A stretch of DNA of 64,000 nt, from positions 1-64,000 of the forward strand of contig NZ_JAIVFN010000004.1 of the NCBI RefSeq assembly GCF_030015065.1, given 5' to 3'. Shown here piece by piece: positions 51,595 through 60,927 of this stretch. Position 1 is the first letter of the stretch; each line of letters opens with the position of its first letter. Under the pieces are notes generated by a model, which was not told where the DNA came from, ran no database searches, and saw nothing but the letters and a program-made list of their open reading frames with translations. Made by a program: the position numbers and the translations under genes. The stretch comes from Xanthobacter autotrophicus. Its GTDB lineage: Bacteria > Pseudomonadota > Alphaproteobacteria > Rhizobiales > Xanthobacteraceae.

Positions 51595-53440
51595 GCGCGG
51601 CATCCTGGGTGGCGAGCGCAATTCGGAAGGTGTTCCAGAGCGCGCGGAACTCAGCCGGAATCAGATCGGTATCGACGCCGTCGCCGGCTTCTAGGCGCGC
51701 GATCAGCCGTTCGATGGCGCGGAGCTGGTCGCCGCCCCGGCAGAAGGCCCGAACCATCTCCTCGAGGATCGGCGCGTCATCGCTTGCCACGCGCCAGGCG
51801 CCCTGACCCGCACCGTCCTGCGCTGCAAGGGCCGCTGCGAAGGGATCGCCCAATTCGGAGAGGAGCAGACGGAGATAGCGGAAGAAGGCGTCCTTGCTGT
51901 CGATCACCCAGCGCAGGATGGCTGCGTGACGCTCGGCCGGCAGTCCCTCCATCATGAGCCCGGTGCTGAACAGGATCGAGACGTCTTCCGTCTCGTCCGT
52001 CAGGTGACAAGCGAGGAAGCGCGTGAGGTCGACCAAGGGCATTGCGCCAAGGTCGGCGGGTTGTCCCTGCCGAAGCGGCTCCAGCACATCGCGTGCATGC
52101 CCTTCGCCCCGCGTGATCGGCCAAACACGCAAGACGCCGACCCCGGCAAGCGGAAGCGGTTCGGACGGGACCAGCCAGACCTGCCAGACTGGCGAGCCAT
52201 CGGCGGCGGGCTCGCCACGCTCGCAACAGAGCTTGAGGCCGCTGCGGCAAATCTCGCGCCGGGCCTGGTCCAAACGCGCCTCGGCGGCTCGTTGTGCGGC
52301 ATCGGCGGCGCTCGTCTCGTCGCGGACGAACGGCCGCGTCAGCCGGCCGAATCCTTTGTCGCCAAGGATTTCCTCGACGCTTCCGACCTGCGACCGCTTG
52401 CCGGTCAGGGTCGTGAAGATCTCGACATTGCTGCCGGTCAGCAGCGCCGGCCGGGTGGCGTTTCCTGAGCCGACGGTGATCGCGGTGTCCCAGCCGCGCT
52501 CGGCGATGAACGCCTTGGCGTGGAGCCCTTGCAGGGCCGTCGCGTCCTCCTCTTCGCCATCTTCCGTGGCAGCCATCTCGTCGAGCACGGCCACGCGGGC
52601 AAAGCCATCCAACGTGACGCCGGGCACCTGAGCGAGTTCGTCGGATCGCCCGATGAAAATGGGCTTTTCGGCGCTGGCTAGGCCAGCGAGCATCGACAGG
52701 GTCTGATCGTCGCAGAACGGTGACACCACGCCCAGCCGAGCGCAGGGTTCCGGGCGCCATGGCTTGCCGCCGAGGCCGTTGACCGCGAAGGAGACACTCT
52801 GGAACGGCTCGGGTAGACTCCATTCGGCGCGCCGCATGTCTTCGGCCAGTTCATCGACGAGAGTCTTCGTTCCGTCGGGAGCACCGGCGGTCGCGAGGTT
52901 CGGGAGCTGGCGAAGGAAGTCGGCGACCGGGCGGTTGACGGCTTTGGGCTGCTTGGTGATCACGCCGTCGAGGGTGGCGGCAATATCCCAGGAGCGGTCG
53001 CGCGTCAGGTTTCGGGAGAGGATGAGCAGGCGCAGGCGCGCCGGGTCTTCGGGCCGAAGCGGCGTGAAGCGTAGCGCCCACATCTTGGGATGGAAGGCCC
53101 CGCCTTGAGGGGCGGCGACCTCGACGATGATGCGTTCGAGCAAAGAGCAAAGGCGAGAATGCGGCCGGGCGCTCGCCTGGATATGGCCGGCGTCGGTAAA
53201 GACGACGAGGCGGCCGGCGATGCGCTCGGCCCCTTCCAGCAGCGCCAGAGGGTGAGAGAGAATGTCGTCGCGGTTCTCGGCGGCGAAGAGCGCCAGACTG
53301 ACCGGCACGGCGAGCGTGGTCTCGAAGTCGAGCGAGAAGGTCGTAGCGACCGCCGCGTCGAAGACGTAGCCCGCCGGTGGCTGAAGATTGGCACCGTAGA
53401 GCGTTCGCTGTTCGGGATCGAGGCTGCGCCTATTCAGCAT
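51584..53440 (-). CDS. Phospholipase-D-fold nuclease-like protein
   Basis: 618 residues. Two HxK motifs of the PLD superfamily are visible: HPKMWALRF followed by SRNLTRDRSWD, and HAKAFIAERGWD followed by VGSGNATRPAL, where Asn takes the usual place in the motif. Such proteins act as nucleases or DNA-binding pseudonucleases in defence systems such as DISARM (DrmC). ATG 53440 is chosen because homology begins there and it overlaps the DUF6361 gene by 11 bases. Confidence 0.85.
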   Translation of the reverse strand: MLNRRSLDPEQRTLYGANLQPPAGYVFDAAVATTFSLDFETTLAVPVSLALFAAENRDDILSHPLALLEGAERIAGRLVVFTDAGHIQASARPHSRLCSLLERIIVEVAAPQGGAFHPKMWALRFTPLRPEDPARLRLLILSRNLTRDRSWDIAATLDGVITKQPKAVNRPVADFLRQLPNLATAGAPDGTKTLVDELAEDMRRAEWSLPEPFQSVSFAVNGLGGKPWRPEPCARLGVVSPFCDDQTLSMLAGLASAEKPIFIGRSDELAQVPGVTLDGFARVAVLDEMAATEDGEEEDATALQGLHAKAFIAERGWDTAITVGSGNATRPALLTGSNVEIFTTLTGKRSQVGSVEEILGDKGFGRLTRPFVRDETSAADAAQRAAEARLDQARREICRSGLKLCCERGEPAADGSPVWQVWLVPSEPLPLAGVGVLRVWPITRGEGHARDVLEPLRQGQPADLGAMPLVDLTRFLACHLTDETEDVSILFSTGLMMEGLPAERHAAILRWVIDSKDAFFRYLRLLLSELGDPFAAALAAQDGAGQGAWRVASDDAPILEEMVRAFCRGGDQLRAIERLIARLEAGDGVDTDLIPAEFRALWNTFRIALATQDAAHAE

Positions 53441-54608
53441 GGGCGAGGTCCCGCAGGTGGGATTTGGCTTGCGCCCAGCGGAAGCTGAGGCGGTCGGCGC
53501 CCGATGCGCCGGTCCAGCGGTCGCGGACAGCGTGATTGGCGTAGCGGGACTGGCTGGTCTTGAGCCGGCGTTCTCGCTCCTCGACGAGATGCCGCGCCGT
53601 GGGTGCTGATAGCACCTGCTCCGTCCCGGCAAGAACCAGCTCACGCCACTCGGTCACGAAGCGCTTGGCGGCCGGTCGGACGGCGTGCGCCGGGTGCTCC
53701 ACGACGCTCCAGAAATCATCGAGCGACCACGCGCGGACGGCGCTAGCATCGAGTTCGTCGCTCCAGGCGTCAAGCCGACCGCGATAGTTGTCGATCCAGT
53801 CGTCGCGCTGGCGCAGTTCACTGAGCGCGAGGTTGTAGAGCAACGCTGCGCCGTGCATCACATGGGAGAAGATTTCCCCATGCTGGACTAGGCGGCGCGC
53901 GGCAGGTGGAAACGCCGACAGATGGGGATGCGTCCAGATATAGTCGCAGTCCGCGTCGCTTCCTTCGCGCGCGAGCATCGTGAGTAGCGCGGTGGGCTGG
54001 CTGGCGACCAGGCGATCGATCAGGAATTGCGCCTCGTCCGTGGTCAGGCGGAAGATGGCGCGTTCGAGCAGGTCGCCGGGCATCTGCGGCAAGGCCGGAT
54101 TCCAGACGGCGGGCGCCTGCGCGCCGGCCAGGGCGTCTTCGCCGCCGGATGCGCCGCGCGAACGGCCACGGCCCCGTAAGGTGACGAACAAGCTGTCGAG
54201 CGAGCCGGGAAAGACCCGGATGCCCCACGCGCCGAGCCCGGCCCAATAGACGGAACTCGGCAGCCGCTGGAGCCGCGGTCCCGCATCGCGGCCGATAATG
54301 CCGTTGGACTCGCCGCCGGCTTTCAAGGCGTCGGCAAGCCGGATTTCGGTGTCGCGCGCCTCGGCGCGGAGCTGCGCTTCGGGGACTTCGCGTTTCTCCA
54401 GCGCCCGATAGAGCCAGGGGATGAACAGCATGTATCGCAGGCGCGTCTGGATCGTGCTCGTACCCGGAAAGAGGTGATCGGCGATGGAATCGCGGATCGC
54501 CCCCAGCCCCAGCTCGTCGCGGGTCTCGCGCTCCTGAAAGAGCGCCATGATGCGTTGCGCACGCTGCCGCTCAGCTTCATCGAAATCGATCCAGGCAAGA
54601 GATGACAT
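53430..54608 (-). CDS. DUF6361-like protein
   Basis: 392 residues starting SSLAWIDFDEAERQRAQRIM, typical of DUF6361. It continues with a helical region (LFPGTSTIQTRLRYMLFIPW) and the LPSSVYWAGLGAWGIR block. Family members lie beside helicase and PLD genes, and I infer they form one complex; the biochemical role is unknown. It starts five bases after the UvrD stop. Confidence 0.82.
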   Translation of the reverse strand: MSSLAWIDFDEAERQRAQRIMALFQERETRDELGLGAIRDSIADHLFPGTSTIQTRLRYMLFIPWLYRALEKREVPEAQLRAEARDTEIRLADALKAGGESNGIIGRDAGPRLQRLPSSVYWAGLGAWGIRVFPGSLDSLFVTLRGRGRSRGASGGEDALAGAQAPAVWNPALPQMPGDLLERAIFRLTTDEAQFLIDRLVASQPTALLTMLAREGSDADCDYIWTHPHLSAFPPAARRLVQHGEIFSHVMHGAALLYNLALSELRQRDDWIDNYRGRLDAWSDELDASAVRAWSLDDFWSVVEHPAHAVRPAAKRFVTEWRELVLAGTEQVLSAPTARHLVEERERRLKTSQSRYANHAVRDRWTGASGADRLSFRWAQAKSHLRDLAHAE

Positions 54609-54612
54609 GGGC

Positions 54613-57600
54613 TCAGGCTGCCTCGCTCTCGGTCGGCTTCGTCGGCAGGACGGGAATGACGGAACCGGAGGTCATCAGCACGATCAGTCCGCGCTCGGCG
54701 CCGGTCATGTCGAGATAGGCTCGCACCTGCGCGCGATAGTGATCGAGTGTCCCCGGCGCCGGCGTCACATCGCTCTTCCAGTCAACAACGACGGCGGGGC
54801 GGCCCTCGGTCGTAAGGGTCAGGGCGTCGGCGATCCCGGCCTTTGCGGTTTCCACGCCGTCGGCTGCCTGCGCAGAATAAACGGGAAATTCCGCCAGCAG
54901 ACCCGGTCGCAGGGCCGCGATGTCGGGCAGGGCCAGCGTCCGCACGACACATTCAGCTAGTTCATCAGCCGACAGTCCCGTCGCCGGGTCGGCGACCGGA
55001 GACTGACCGAGAGCACGGATAAGGTCGGCTGCTCGCTCGATTAGGGCAGCCTCCGTCTCTGGGGTTTCGCCGGTCAGTACCTCTTCCATGAGCTTATGGA
55101 GGATCAGCCCGCGTTCGCGGCCGCCCTGCACGAGAACCGCGGCTTCTAGTTCGGGAGGCTGCTCGTCGGCCGCCCCCGTCCAGAGCGCGGCTTCTTCTTC
55201 TCGCAACACGGTCCCGGCGGTGCTTTCATCGCGACTGGGCGCAAGCCAGGTCAACCGCGTCTGCGCGGCCGCGATGGCTTCGGCTTCGGCGGCGAAGCTG
55301 GCGCGCGTCTGCATGTTGCCCGCGCCTGCACCTCCGGCCGTGATGCCGGCAGGCAGGTGAGAGACGTCCAGGCCTGGCAGGCCGGCGAGCGACAGATCGA
55401 CGAGACCGATCCAGGCCGATTTCGACGGCGTGACGTCGAGCCGGGGAAGGACGAGGAGTTCGCGAGCGCGGGTGGCCGCGACATACCAGAGCCGGATGCG
55501 TTCGCGGTCCAGCTCCTCCTTTTCCGCCTGACGCGCGGTTTCGTAGCCTTCGGGCGCGACGCCGAGGACCGGGCAATAGAAGGTCTCGCGCTGGCGGTCG
55601 ATGACGGCGCTGTCGGGCGCCATGACGCTGGTCATGGTGTTGACCGGAATGACGATCGGCCATTCCAGCCCCTTGGCAGCGTGCATGGTGAAGAGCGCCA
55701 CCGCTTCTTCCTGCGCGTCGGGCCGTCCCTCGACAGCACGGGCCTCGTCAGACCACGCAGCTGCCATCGCCTCGGCAAAGGCGCGCAGGCCGCGCACTGC
55801 GTAACCAGTCGACAGGCTGAGATAGAGATCGACATTGGCGAGTGCGCGCTCGGCCTGGCCGCGATGACGTTCAAGGAGGAGCGGACGGACGCGCATCACG
55901 TCCACGGCCTGCGAGAGCAGTGCATGCGGCGTCGTGCTGTTGCTGCGCCGGGAGAGCGATTGCAGCCGCTCAATGATCTCGCGCGCGAGCGGGTGGGCGA
56001 TGACGGCCGGATCGATGCTGAGATCCAGGCGCGGAATCCGATCCGGCTCTTCCTCCGAACGTGGAAGCGCCCAGATGATATCCAGCAATTCTTCTTCAGT
56101 AAGGCCGACCAGAGGCCCGCGCAGCAGCGCGCCGAGCGCCAGCGTGTCACGGCGATCAGCCAGAACACGGGTCAACGCGATCAGATCCTGGATCTCCTGG
56201 CGGCGGAACAGCCCCTTGCCGGCCTGCGTTGCCACGGGGATACCGCGACGCTCCAATGCCTCCTCGTAGCGCCACAGCTCTGCACCGGTCGGCGCCAGCA
56301 AGGCAATGTCGCCCGGTTGGCAGGGACGCTCCATGCCGCTGCGACGGTCAATGATGGGGTGGCTTTCGATCAGCCGGGCGCACAGCTCGGCGATGGCATC
56401 GGCCTCGGCATCGCGCTGCTGTTCGGCGCTGGCCTTGCCGTTTTCGTCAGCCACGGCGATGTCGAGGGCCGCCACGCACAGGCCGTCGCGATCGTCATGG
56501 AACGGGTCGAGAGCGGTGAAACCCGGCTGTCCATCGTCGGAGAGCACGGCTTCGAAGCGCTCGTTGACGAAGGTAAGGATAGAGGCGCAGGAACGGAAGT
56601 TGGTAGAGATCGACAGGAGGCTGCCGGGGTCCTGGGCGCGGAATGCGTCGCGCGCCTGCACATAGGCGCCGACATCGGCGCCCCGGAAGCGATAGATCGC
56701 CTGCTTGGGGTCGCCCACCAGGAAGAGCGCGCCCGGCCGGATGGTGAAGCGGGTCCAGTCGTCATCGCCATCTGCCGGTTCGCCGCACAGCCGCCAGAAG
56801 ATTTCGGTTTGCAGGGGATCGGTGTCCTGGAATTCGTCGACGAGGACATGGGCAAAACGCTGTCCCAGTGCCCGGCGCACGGCATCATGGTCGCGCAGCA
56901 AGTCGCGCGCGGCAAAAATCAGGTCGTCAAAATCGAGCTGGGCGCTGGCGCGCTTGTGGTCGCGATAGCGTTGCAGGATCGGGCGCGCTTCATCGATCAG
57001 CGCCGCCAGAGCGTGGCCGGCGGCGGACTGCACCAACGCGACCCAAGCATCGCAGCAGGCGGTGTAGTGGGTCTCGGCACCGTCGTTCAGCCGGTCGCCA
57101 TCGGCCTTGGAGAGACCGGCCTGCTTGGCGGCAGCGGCCCATTTGCCCTTCTTGCGATAGGAGGCAAAGGCCCCGGCCTTGGTGCAAAGGTCCGGATGTG
57201 GCCGCAAGGTCAGGAGGTGGACGAGGCGCGCAGGCGTTGCGGGATCGGGACCGTTGGCCAAGGCGGTCGCCATCTCGGCCAGCCGCTCGACGATCGTCAC
57301 CGTTTCCGGCTCGGCCGTCGCCAAACCATCCATGAAGCCTTCGAAATCCGCAGCGGCCTGCCGGAACGCCGTCAGGTGGCCCTCAATCGGGGAAACAGTC
57401 GGAGCCGAGAGCGTTGGGCGGCGGCGCAGATTTTCGGCGATCTTATGGATGAGCGCCACGGTTTCGCCGGGGCTGTGCAGCACCATCTCGGCCAGGATGC
57501 CTTCCTGGCCGCCGGACAGGCGTTCGCGCAGCCAGCCATCGACAATCTCTAGGAAGGTAAGATCGGCCTGGTTGCGATCCATGACCCCTGCGCCGGGATC

Positions 57601-58014
57601 AATGTTGGCCTCCGCCGGATAGGGCTTGATGAGGCGCTGGCAGAAGCCATGGATTGTCGAGCAGGTGATTTCGTCGATCGCCGCGCTGGCGGCGGCTAGA
57701 TTGCTTCGATGGGCCTGGGTCAGCCCATTGGGGAACGCCACGCGCAGATCGGTCGCGATCGCGCCGGCCGAGAGGTCGGCGACGAACTCGCGGACGCGCG
57801 ACAGCAGCTCGCTCGCAGCGAGTTCGGTGAAGGTGACGGCGGCGATGGAACGCGGCGCGACGCCTTCGGCCAGCATCGCGGCGATGCGGCCGGCCATGAC
57901 GGCGGTCTTGCCCGAACCCGCGCCGGCCTCGACCAGTATCGAGCGATCATGCAGGCTGATCGCATCGCGGCGCGCGCCGTCGTCCTTCAGCACTTTGGAC
58001 ACGCTGCTCATCAT
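54613..58014 (-). CDS. AddA-like UvrD helicase-nuclease
   Basis: 1133 residues. SF1A helicase with Walker A GAGSGKT at 31-37, motif II HVLVDEFQDTD, the FLVGDPKQAIYRFRGAD block, VALFTMHAAKGLEWPIV and LWYVAATRARELLVL; the C-terminal PD-(D/E)XK nuclease domain has GIADALTL and VVVDWKSD. This is the AddA/RecB layout. The start uses ATGATG overlapping the AddB-like stop. It is an extra copy in an ICE operon rather than the chromosomal recombination gene, judged by context. Confidence 0.9.
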   Translation of the reverse strand: MMSSVSKVLKDDGARRDAISLHDRSILVEAGAGSGKTAVMAGRIAAMLAEGVAPRSIAAVTFTELAASELLSRVREFVADLSAGAIATDLRVAFPNGLTQAHRSNLAAASAAIDEITCSTIHGFCQRLIKPYPAEANIDPGAGVMDRNQADLTFLEIVDGWLRERLSGGQEGILAEMVLHSPGETVALIHKIAENLRRRPTLSAPTVSPIEGHLTAFRQAAADFEGFMDGLATAEPETVTIVERLAEMATALANGPDPATPARLVHLLTLRPHPDLCTKAGAFASYRKKGKWAAAAKQAGLSKADGDRLNDGAETHYTACCDAWVALVQSAAGHALAALIDEARPILQRYRDHKRASAQLDFDDLIFAARDLLRDHDAVRRALGQRFAHVLVDEFQDTDPLQTEIFWRLCGEPADGDDDWTRFTIRPGALFLVGDPKQAIYRFRGADVGAYVQARDAFRAQDPGSLLSISTNFRSCASILTFVNERFEAVLSDDGQPGFTALDPFHDDRDGLCVAALDIAVADENGKASAEQQRDAEADAIAELCARLIESHPIIDRRSGMERPCQPGDIALLAPTGAELWRYEEALERRGIPVATQAGKGLFRRQEIQDLIALTRVLADRRDTLALGALLRGPLVGLTEEELLDIIWALPRSEEEPDRIPRLDLSIDPAVIAHPLAREIIERLQSLSRRSNSTTPHALLSQAVDVMRVRPLLLERHRGQAERALANVDLYLSLSTGYAVRGLRAFAEAMAAAWSDEARAVEGRPDAQEEAVALFTMHAAKGLEWPIVIPVNTMTSVMAPDSAVIDRQRETFYCPVLGVAPEGYETARQAEKEELDRERIRLWYVAATRARELLVLPRLDVTPSKSAWIGLVDLSLAGLPGLDVSHLPAGITAGGAGAGNMQTRASFAAEAEAIAAAQTRLTWLAPSRDESTAGTVLREEEAALWTGAADEQPPELEAAVLVQGGRERGLILHKLMEEVLTGETPETEAALIERAADLIRALGQSPVADPATGLSADELAECVVRTLALPDIAALRPGLLAEFPVYSAQAADGVETAKAGIADALTLTTEGRPAVVVDWKSDVTPAPGTLDHYRAQVRAYLDMTGAERGLIVLMTSGSVIPVLPTKPTESEAA

Positions 58015-60665
58015 TCCGCCTCCCAGACCCGAGCGACTTCGCCAAGCCGCTCCGTGGCTGCCGTCATTTTGCGTTTGCAATAGGTGGCGCTGGCGTTGGC
58101 CGGCAGGGCGAAGGCGAGGTCGTCATAGTCGCCGCCGGTGTCCGGGCCAGGCAGGGCCGCGCCTCTGGCGAGACTCGACCGTGCCGCGCGCAGATAGCCT
58201 TTGATCTCCGCCAGAACGGCTTCGGGATCGTCGAGCTGAAGATCCACCGGCTCGCGGGGGTAGAGCAGCGAGGCGCTGATGGCGACATCCTCGCCGAGCA
58301 GCGCCTTTACCGCGAAGGCATACAGACAGCGCTGAAGCTCGCGTCCGCCATTGAGGCGGATGTCGCCGCGTGGCGGCCGCCCGGTCTTGTAGTCCCGCAC
58401 AAGCGCGCGCTTGCCGTCGCCTGAGATGTCGAGCCGGTCGATGTAGCCAGCGATCTTGAAGCCCGTGTCCGGGATCGTGACCGGCGCGCTTGTATCCCAA
58501 GGCGTTTTTGCGTCGGATTTTGGCTCCGAGCCGCCGAAGGGAACCTCTCCGTAGGAGCGTGCGCCCGGCAGGACTTCATCACCATATGACAAGGCGCGGC
58601 CCGCCATAACGCGAGCGTCGTCGAGCGTGCGGCTCCAGATGACGGCCGGCGGAACCGGTCGCTCGCTTTCCCAATCGGCGGCGACGGCTTGCGCGGCCCG
58701 CGCCACCGCGACCTCGATGGTCTCGGCGTCGGCGGAGGCGAGACCGTCTCCGGTTTCGAGGTCGCGCAAGGCGCGGTCGAGAACCAAATGAACGAGATCG
58801 CCGATCCCGAGCGCGTCGAGCACGAGCGGTTCGGCGCTGCTCTGCGGTTCGCGCCATCCGAATGCATAGACCCACACGAAACTCAGCGGATTGCGTAGCA
58901 GGCGGCGCAGCGAGCTGGCCGACTGGGTGCGGCCGAGGATGGCGAGAACGAGCGGATGATCTGCCCGCACCAGCCCGTCATGGGGAGTAATCTCGGCTCG
59001 CAGCCAGTCGCGCCAGCAGCCCTGCGCACCGACCGCTTGCGGATCGGCTGCGAACTCCTGGGGCCGGGCCATGAGGCGGTCTGTTTCGCTAAAGGCGTGC
59101 GCCGGCGTCGCGTTGCGGCGCAGATAGGTTTCGTCGCCACGCCCGGCGAGCAGAGGGCTGCGACCCAGGAGACGCCCGTCGCTGTCGCGCCGGGCGCGCG
59201 ACAGAACGACGGTGTCGGCCGTTGTGGCGAGGATCGTCTCGAAGTCGCGGCGGTCGGCGAGGTTGACCGGCAGCGGGTCGAGCACCGGAGTCGGGATGAT
59301 GTGGTCCGGGATCAGCCGGTCTTCGGCGATCCCCCGCGGCCAGCGCGAGGAATTAAGCCCGAGGAGCCGCACGAAGCGGCGGGGCGACGCCGCGAGCGCG
59401 CTGGCGGGCATCCAGGCAACGCAGACACATGCTTCCAGTCCGTCGTCCTGCTTCAGGGTTTCCAGCGTGGCGTCGATCGAAGCGGCGGGGCCACCGAGCA
59501 GAGCCTTGCGCCAGATCGCGAGCGCGCGGCCCGTAAGGAAGGCTTCTCCGATCTCGCTGGCGGCCTCCGATCCTTTCACAAGGGTCTCGACCGCCGTGCG
59601 CAGCGCCGGAACATGGTCGGCGCCGTCGGGCCAGTCTTCCGGCGTCAGCCGGGCCAGCAGCTGGTTCCAGGCGCTCGGCGTCGAGAGCGGCGCATCTGTC
59701 GGCAGCACCCGCAGCCAGCCTTCGGGCAGGGTCTCGAACGGCCCGCTGTCCCGGCAGAGCGCCGCGAGGCGGCGCAGCCGCGACTGCGACAGACCGCGAA
59801 CCACGATGTCAGCCAACGCCGCAGCCGCCTGACCCTCGCGGGTGGCGACGGTGCGGATGCCATGGACGAAGTGAAAGTCGATGTTGGCGTCGGCGCGCAG
59901 GGCCAGGAAATAATCATCATAGTCGGCGGGCGAGGCGGTTGCGATGGCGATCTCCGAAGCCGGGACGCCCGACGCGAGCAGGCTGCGCGCCCAGCGCATC
60001 GCCTCAATGGCCTCGTGATAGGCCGTCGCTGCGCTGGCGGCACTGATTCCCGGCGCATGCGCCGGTGCGCGCGCGACTGTGACTCCGGTGCCCTCCAGCC
60101 ATGCGGGAACGCTCCTCGGGCCGGCCGTCCATCGCACGGGGATATGGGCGGTGAGTGCCTGGAGCAGCGGCCGCCAACAGGGCGAGAGTTCGGTAAGGCC
60201 GACGATCTCCAACGGGCCTAGGACTGCCGGGGCATGACCGATACGGGCGGTTGCGGCGGTAGCGATGTCGAGAGGCCGCATCATGCCGGGCGGAAGCTGG
60301 TCGAGGACGGCCGCTTCCAGGCGCGCGATGGCGGCGAGACGCGGATGATCGGCCGCGCATGCGGCAAGATCGATGCCCGCGCGCCAGGCTTTGTGGAGCG
60401 TGTCGGCCGCCGCGTCGATCATGCCGGGCAGAGCCTTGATGCTCTCCAGCTCACCTATCGGCGTGGCAGGCAAGGCCGCCTGGATGGCCGCACGCAGGCT
60501 CTCGTCGTCGATAGGACGAGCGAAGCCTCCAGCTAGCCGGACAGCGGCCTGTTCAAACGACATGATCTGGAGGCCGTGACGACGATCCCGGCCAGCCGCC
60601 AGCCGGTGCTCCCGCATGGCGAGACGGCCGTGAACGACCAGGGTAGAACGATTTGCGACTGCCAT
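58011..60665 (-). CDS. AddB-like PD-(D/E)XK nuclease
   Basis: 884 residues, shorter than typical AddB. The N-terminal part resembles an inactivated helicase; the C-terminal PD-(D/E)XK nuclease domain has GYIDRLDI followed by ALVRDYKTGR (Asp and Lys catalytic residues). I do not see the four-cysteine iron-sulfur motif of Bacillus AddB. It precedes the AddA-like gene, with overlapping stop/start. ATG 60665 (MAVANRSTLVV) is chosen. Confidence 0.87.
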   Translation of the reverse strand: MAVANRSTLVVHGRLAMREHRLAAGRDRRHGLQIMSFEQAAVRLAGGFARPIDDESLRAAIQAALPATPIGELESIKALPGMIDAAADTLHKAWRAGIDLAACAADHPRLAAIARLEAAVLDQLPPGMMRPLDIATAATARIGHAPAVLGPLEIVGLTELSPCWRPLLQALTAHIPVRWTAGPRSVPAWLEGTGVTVARAPAHAPGISAASAATAYHEAIEAMRWARSLLASGVPASEIAIATASPADYDDYFLALRADANIDFHFVHGIRTVATREGQAAAALADIVVRGLSQSRLRRLAALCRDSGPFETLPEGWLRVLPTDAPLSTPSAWNQLLARLTPEDWPDGADHVPALRTAVETLVKGSEAASEIGEAFLTGRALAIWRKALLGGPAASIDATLETLKQDDGLEACVCVAWMPASALAASPRRFVRLLGLNSSRWPRGIAEDRLIPDHIIPTPVLDPLPVNLADRRDFETILATTADTVVLSRARRDSDGRLLGRSPLLAGRGDETYLRRNATPAHAFSETDRLMARPQEFAADPQAVGAQGCWRDWLRAEITPHDGLVRADHPLVLAILGRTQSASSLRRLLRNPLSFVWVYAFGWREPQSSAEPLVLDALGIGDLVHLVLDRALRDLETGDGLASADAETIEVAVARAAQAVAADWESERPVPPAVIWSRTLDDARVMAGRALSYGDEVLPGARSYGEVPFGGSEPKSDAKTPWDTSAPVTIPDTGFKIAGYIDRLDISGDGKRALVRDYKTGRPPRGDIRLNGGRELQRCLYAFAVKALLGEDVAISASLLYPREPVDLQLDDPEAVLAEIKGYLRAARSSLARGAALPGPDTGGDYDDLAFALPANASATYCKRKMTAATERLGEVARVWEAE

Positions 60666-60685
60666 GACCGCTCTCCTCCCAGAGA

Positions 60686-60829
60686 TCACTTACGGTTCGA
60701 GCGCTGCGTCAGCGCCGAGGCTGCGGCAGTCTTGGCGGCCTTGCTGCTCTTCGGGTCGCGCAGAACTTTCGCTGCTGCGCTGGCCGCCCGCTTGCCGGTG
60801 ACCTCGCCATTGGATCTGCGTTTTGGCAT
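60686..60829 (-). CDS. Small basic protein heading the defence operon
   Basis: 47 residues from ATG 60829, rich in Lys, Arg, Ala and Ser (MPKRRSNGEVTGKRAASAAA; then KVLRDPKSSKAAKTAAASAL). GGGAG lies seven bases upstream. It resembles short conserved proteins next to defence genes and could bind DNA; no function known. It is the first gene of the leftward operon, 20 bases before the AddB-like gene. Confidence 0.72.
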   Translation of the reverse strand: MPKRRSNGEVTGKRAASAAAKVLRDPKSSKAAKTAAASALTQRSNRK

Positions 60830-60862
60830 CGCTTGCTCCCGAAATTTGGGCCTCATTGACCA

Positions 60863-60892
60863 TTGACCAGCCGCCCTGATGGGACTAATAAT
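60863..60892 (+). promoter_or_regulatory. Promoter of the WYL regulator gene
   Basis: TTGACC (60863-60868), a 17-base spacer and TAATAAT (60886-60892) form a good sigma-70-type promoter pointing to the WYL gene. The preceding TTGACCATTGACC is a tandem repeat of the -35 motif. The leftward promoter for the nuclease operon must lie in the same 95-base gap. Confidence 0.65.
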
Positions 60893-60927
60893 TACACGCA
60901 TCAGGCGCCAGTGTCCATATAGTTTTG

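Noticed and set aside
48442-53440. Complete DISARM system
   Set aside because: A helicase and a PLD protein are present, but no DUF1998 protein or DNA methyltransferase is found with them, and DUF6361 and AddAB-like genes are not DISARM parts.
55357-57552. Rightward ORF of 731 codons opposite the UvrD gene
   Set aside because: Antisense shadow of the AddA-like helicase, which carries all SF1 motifs.
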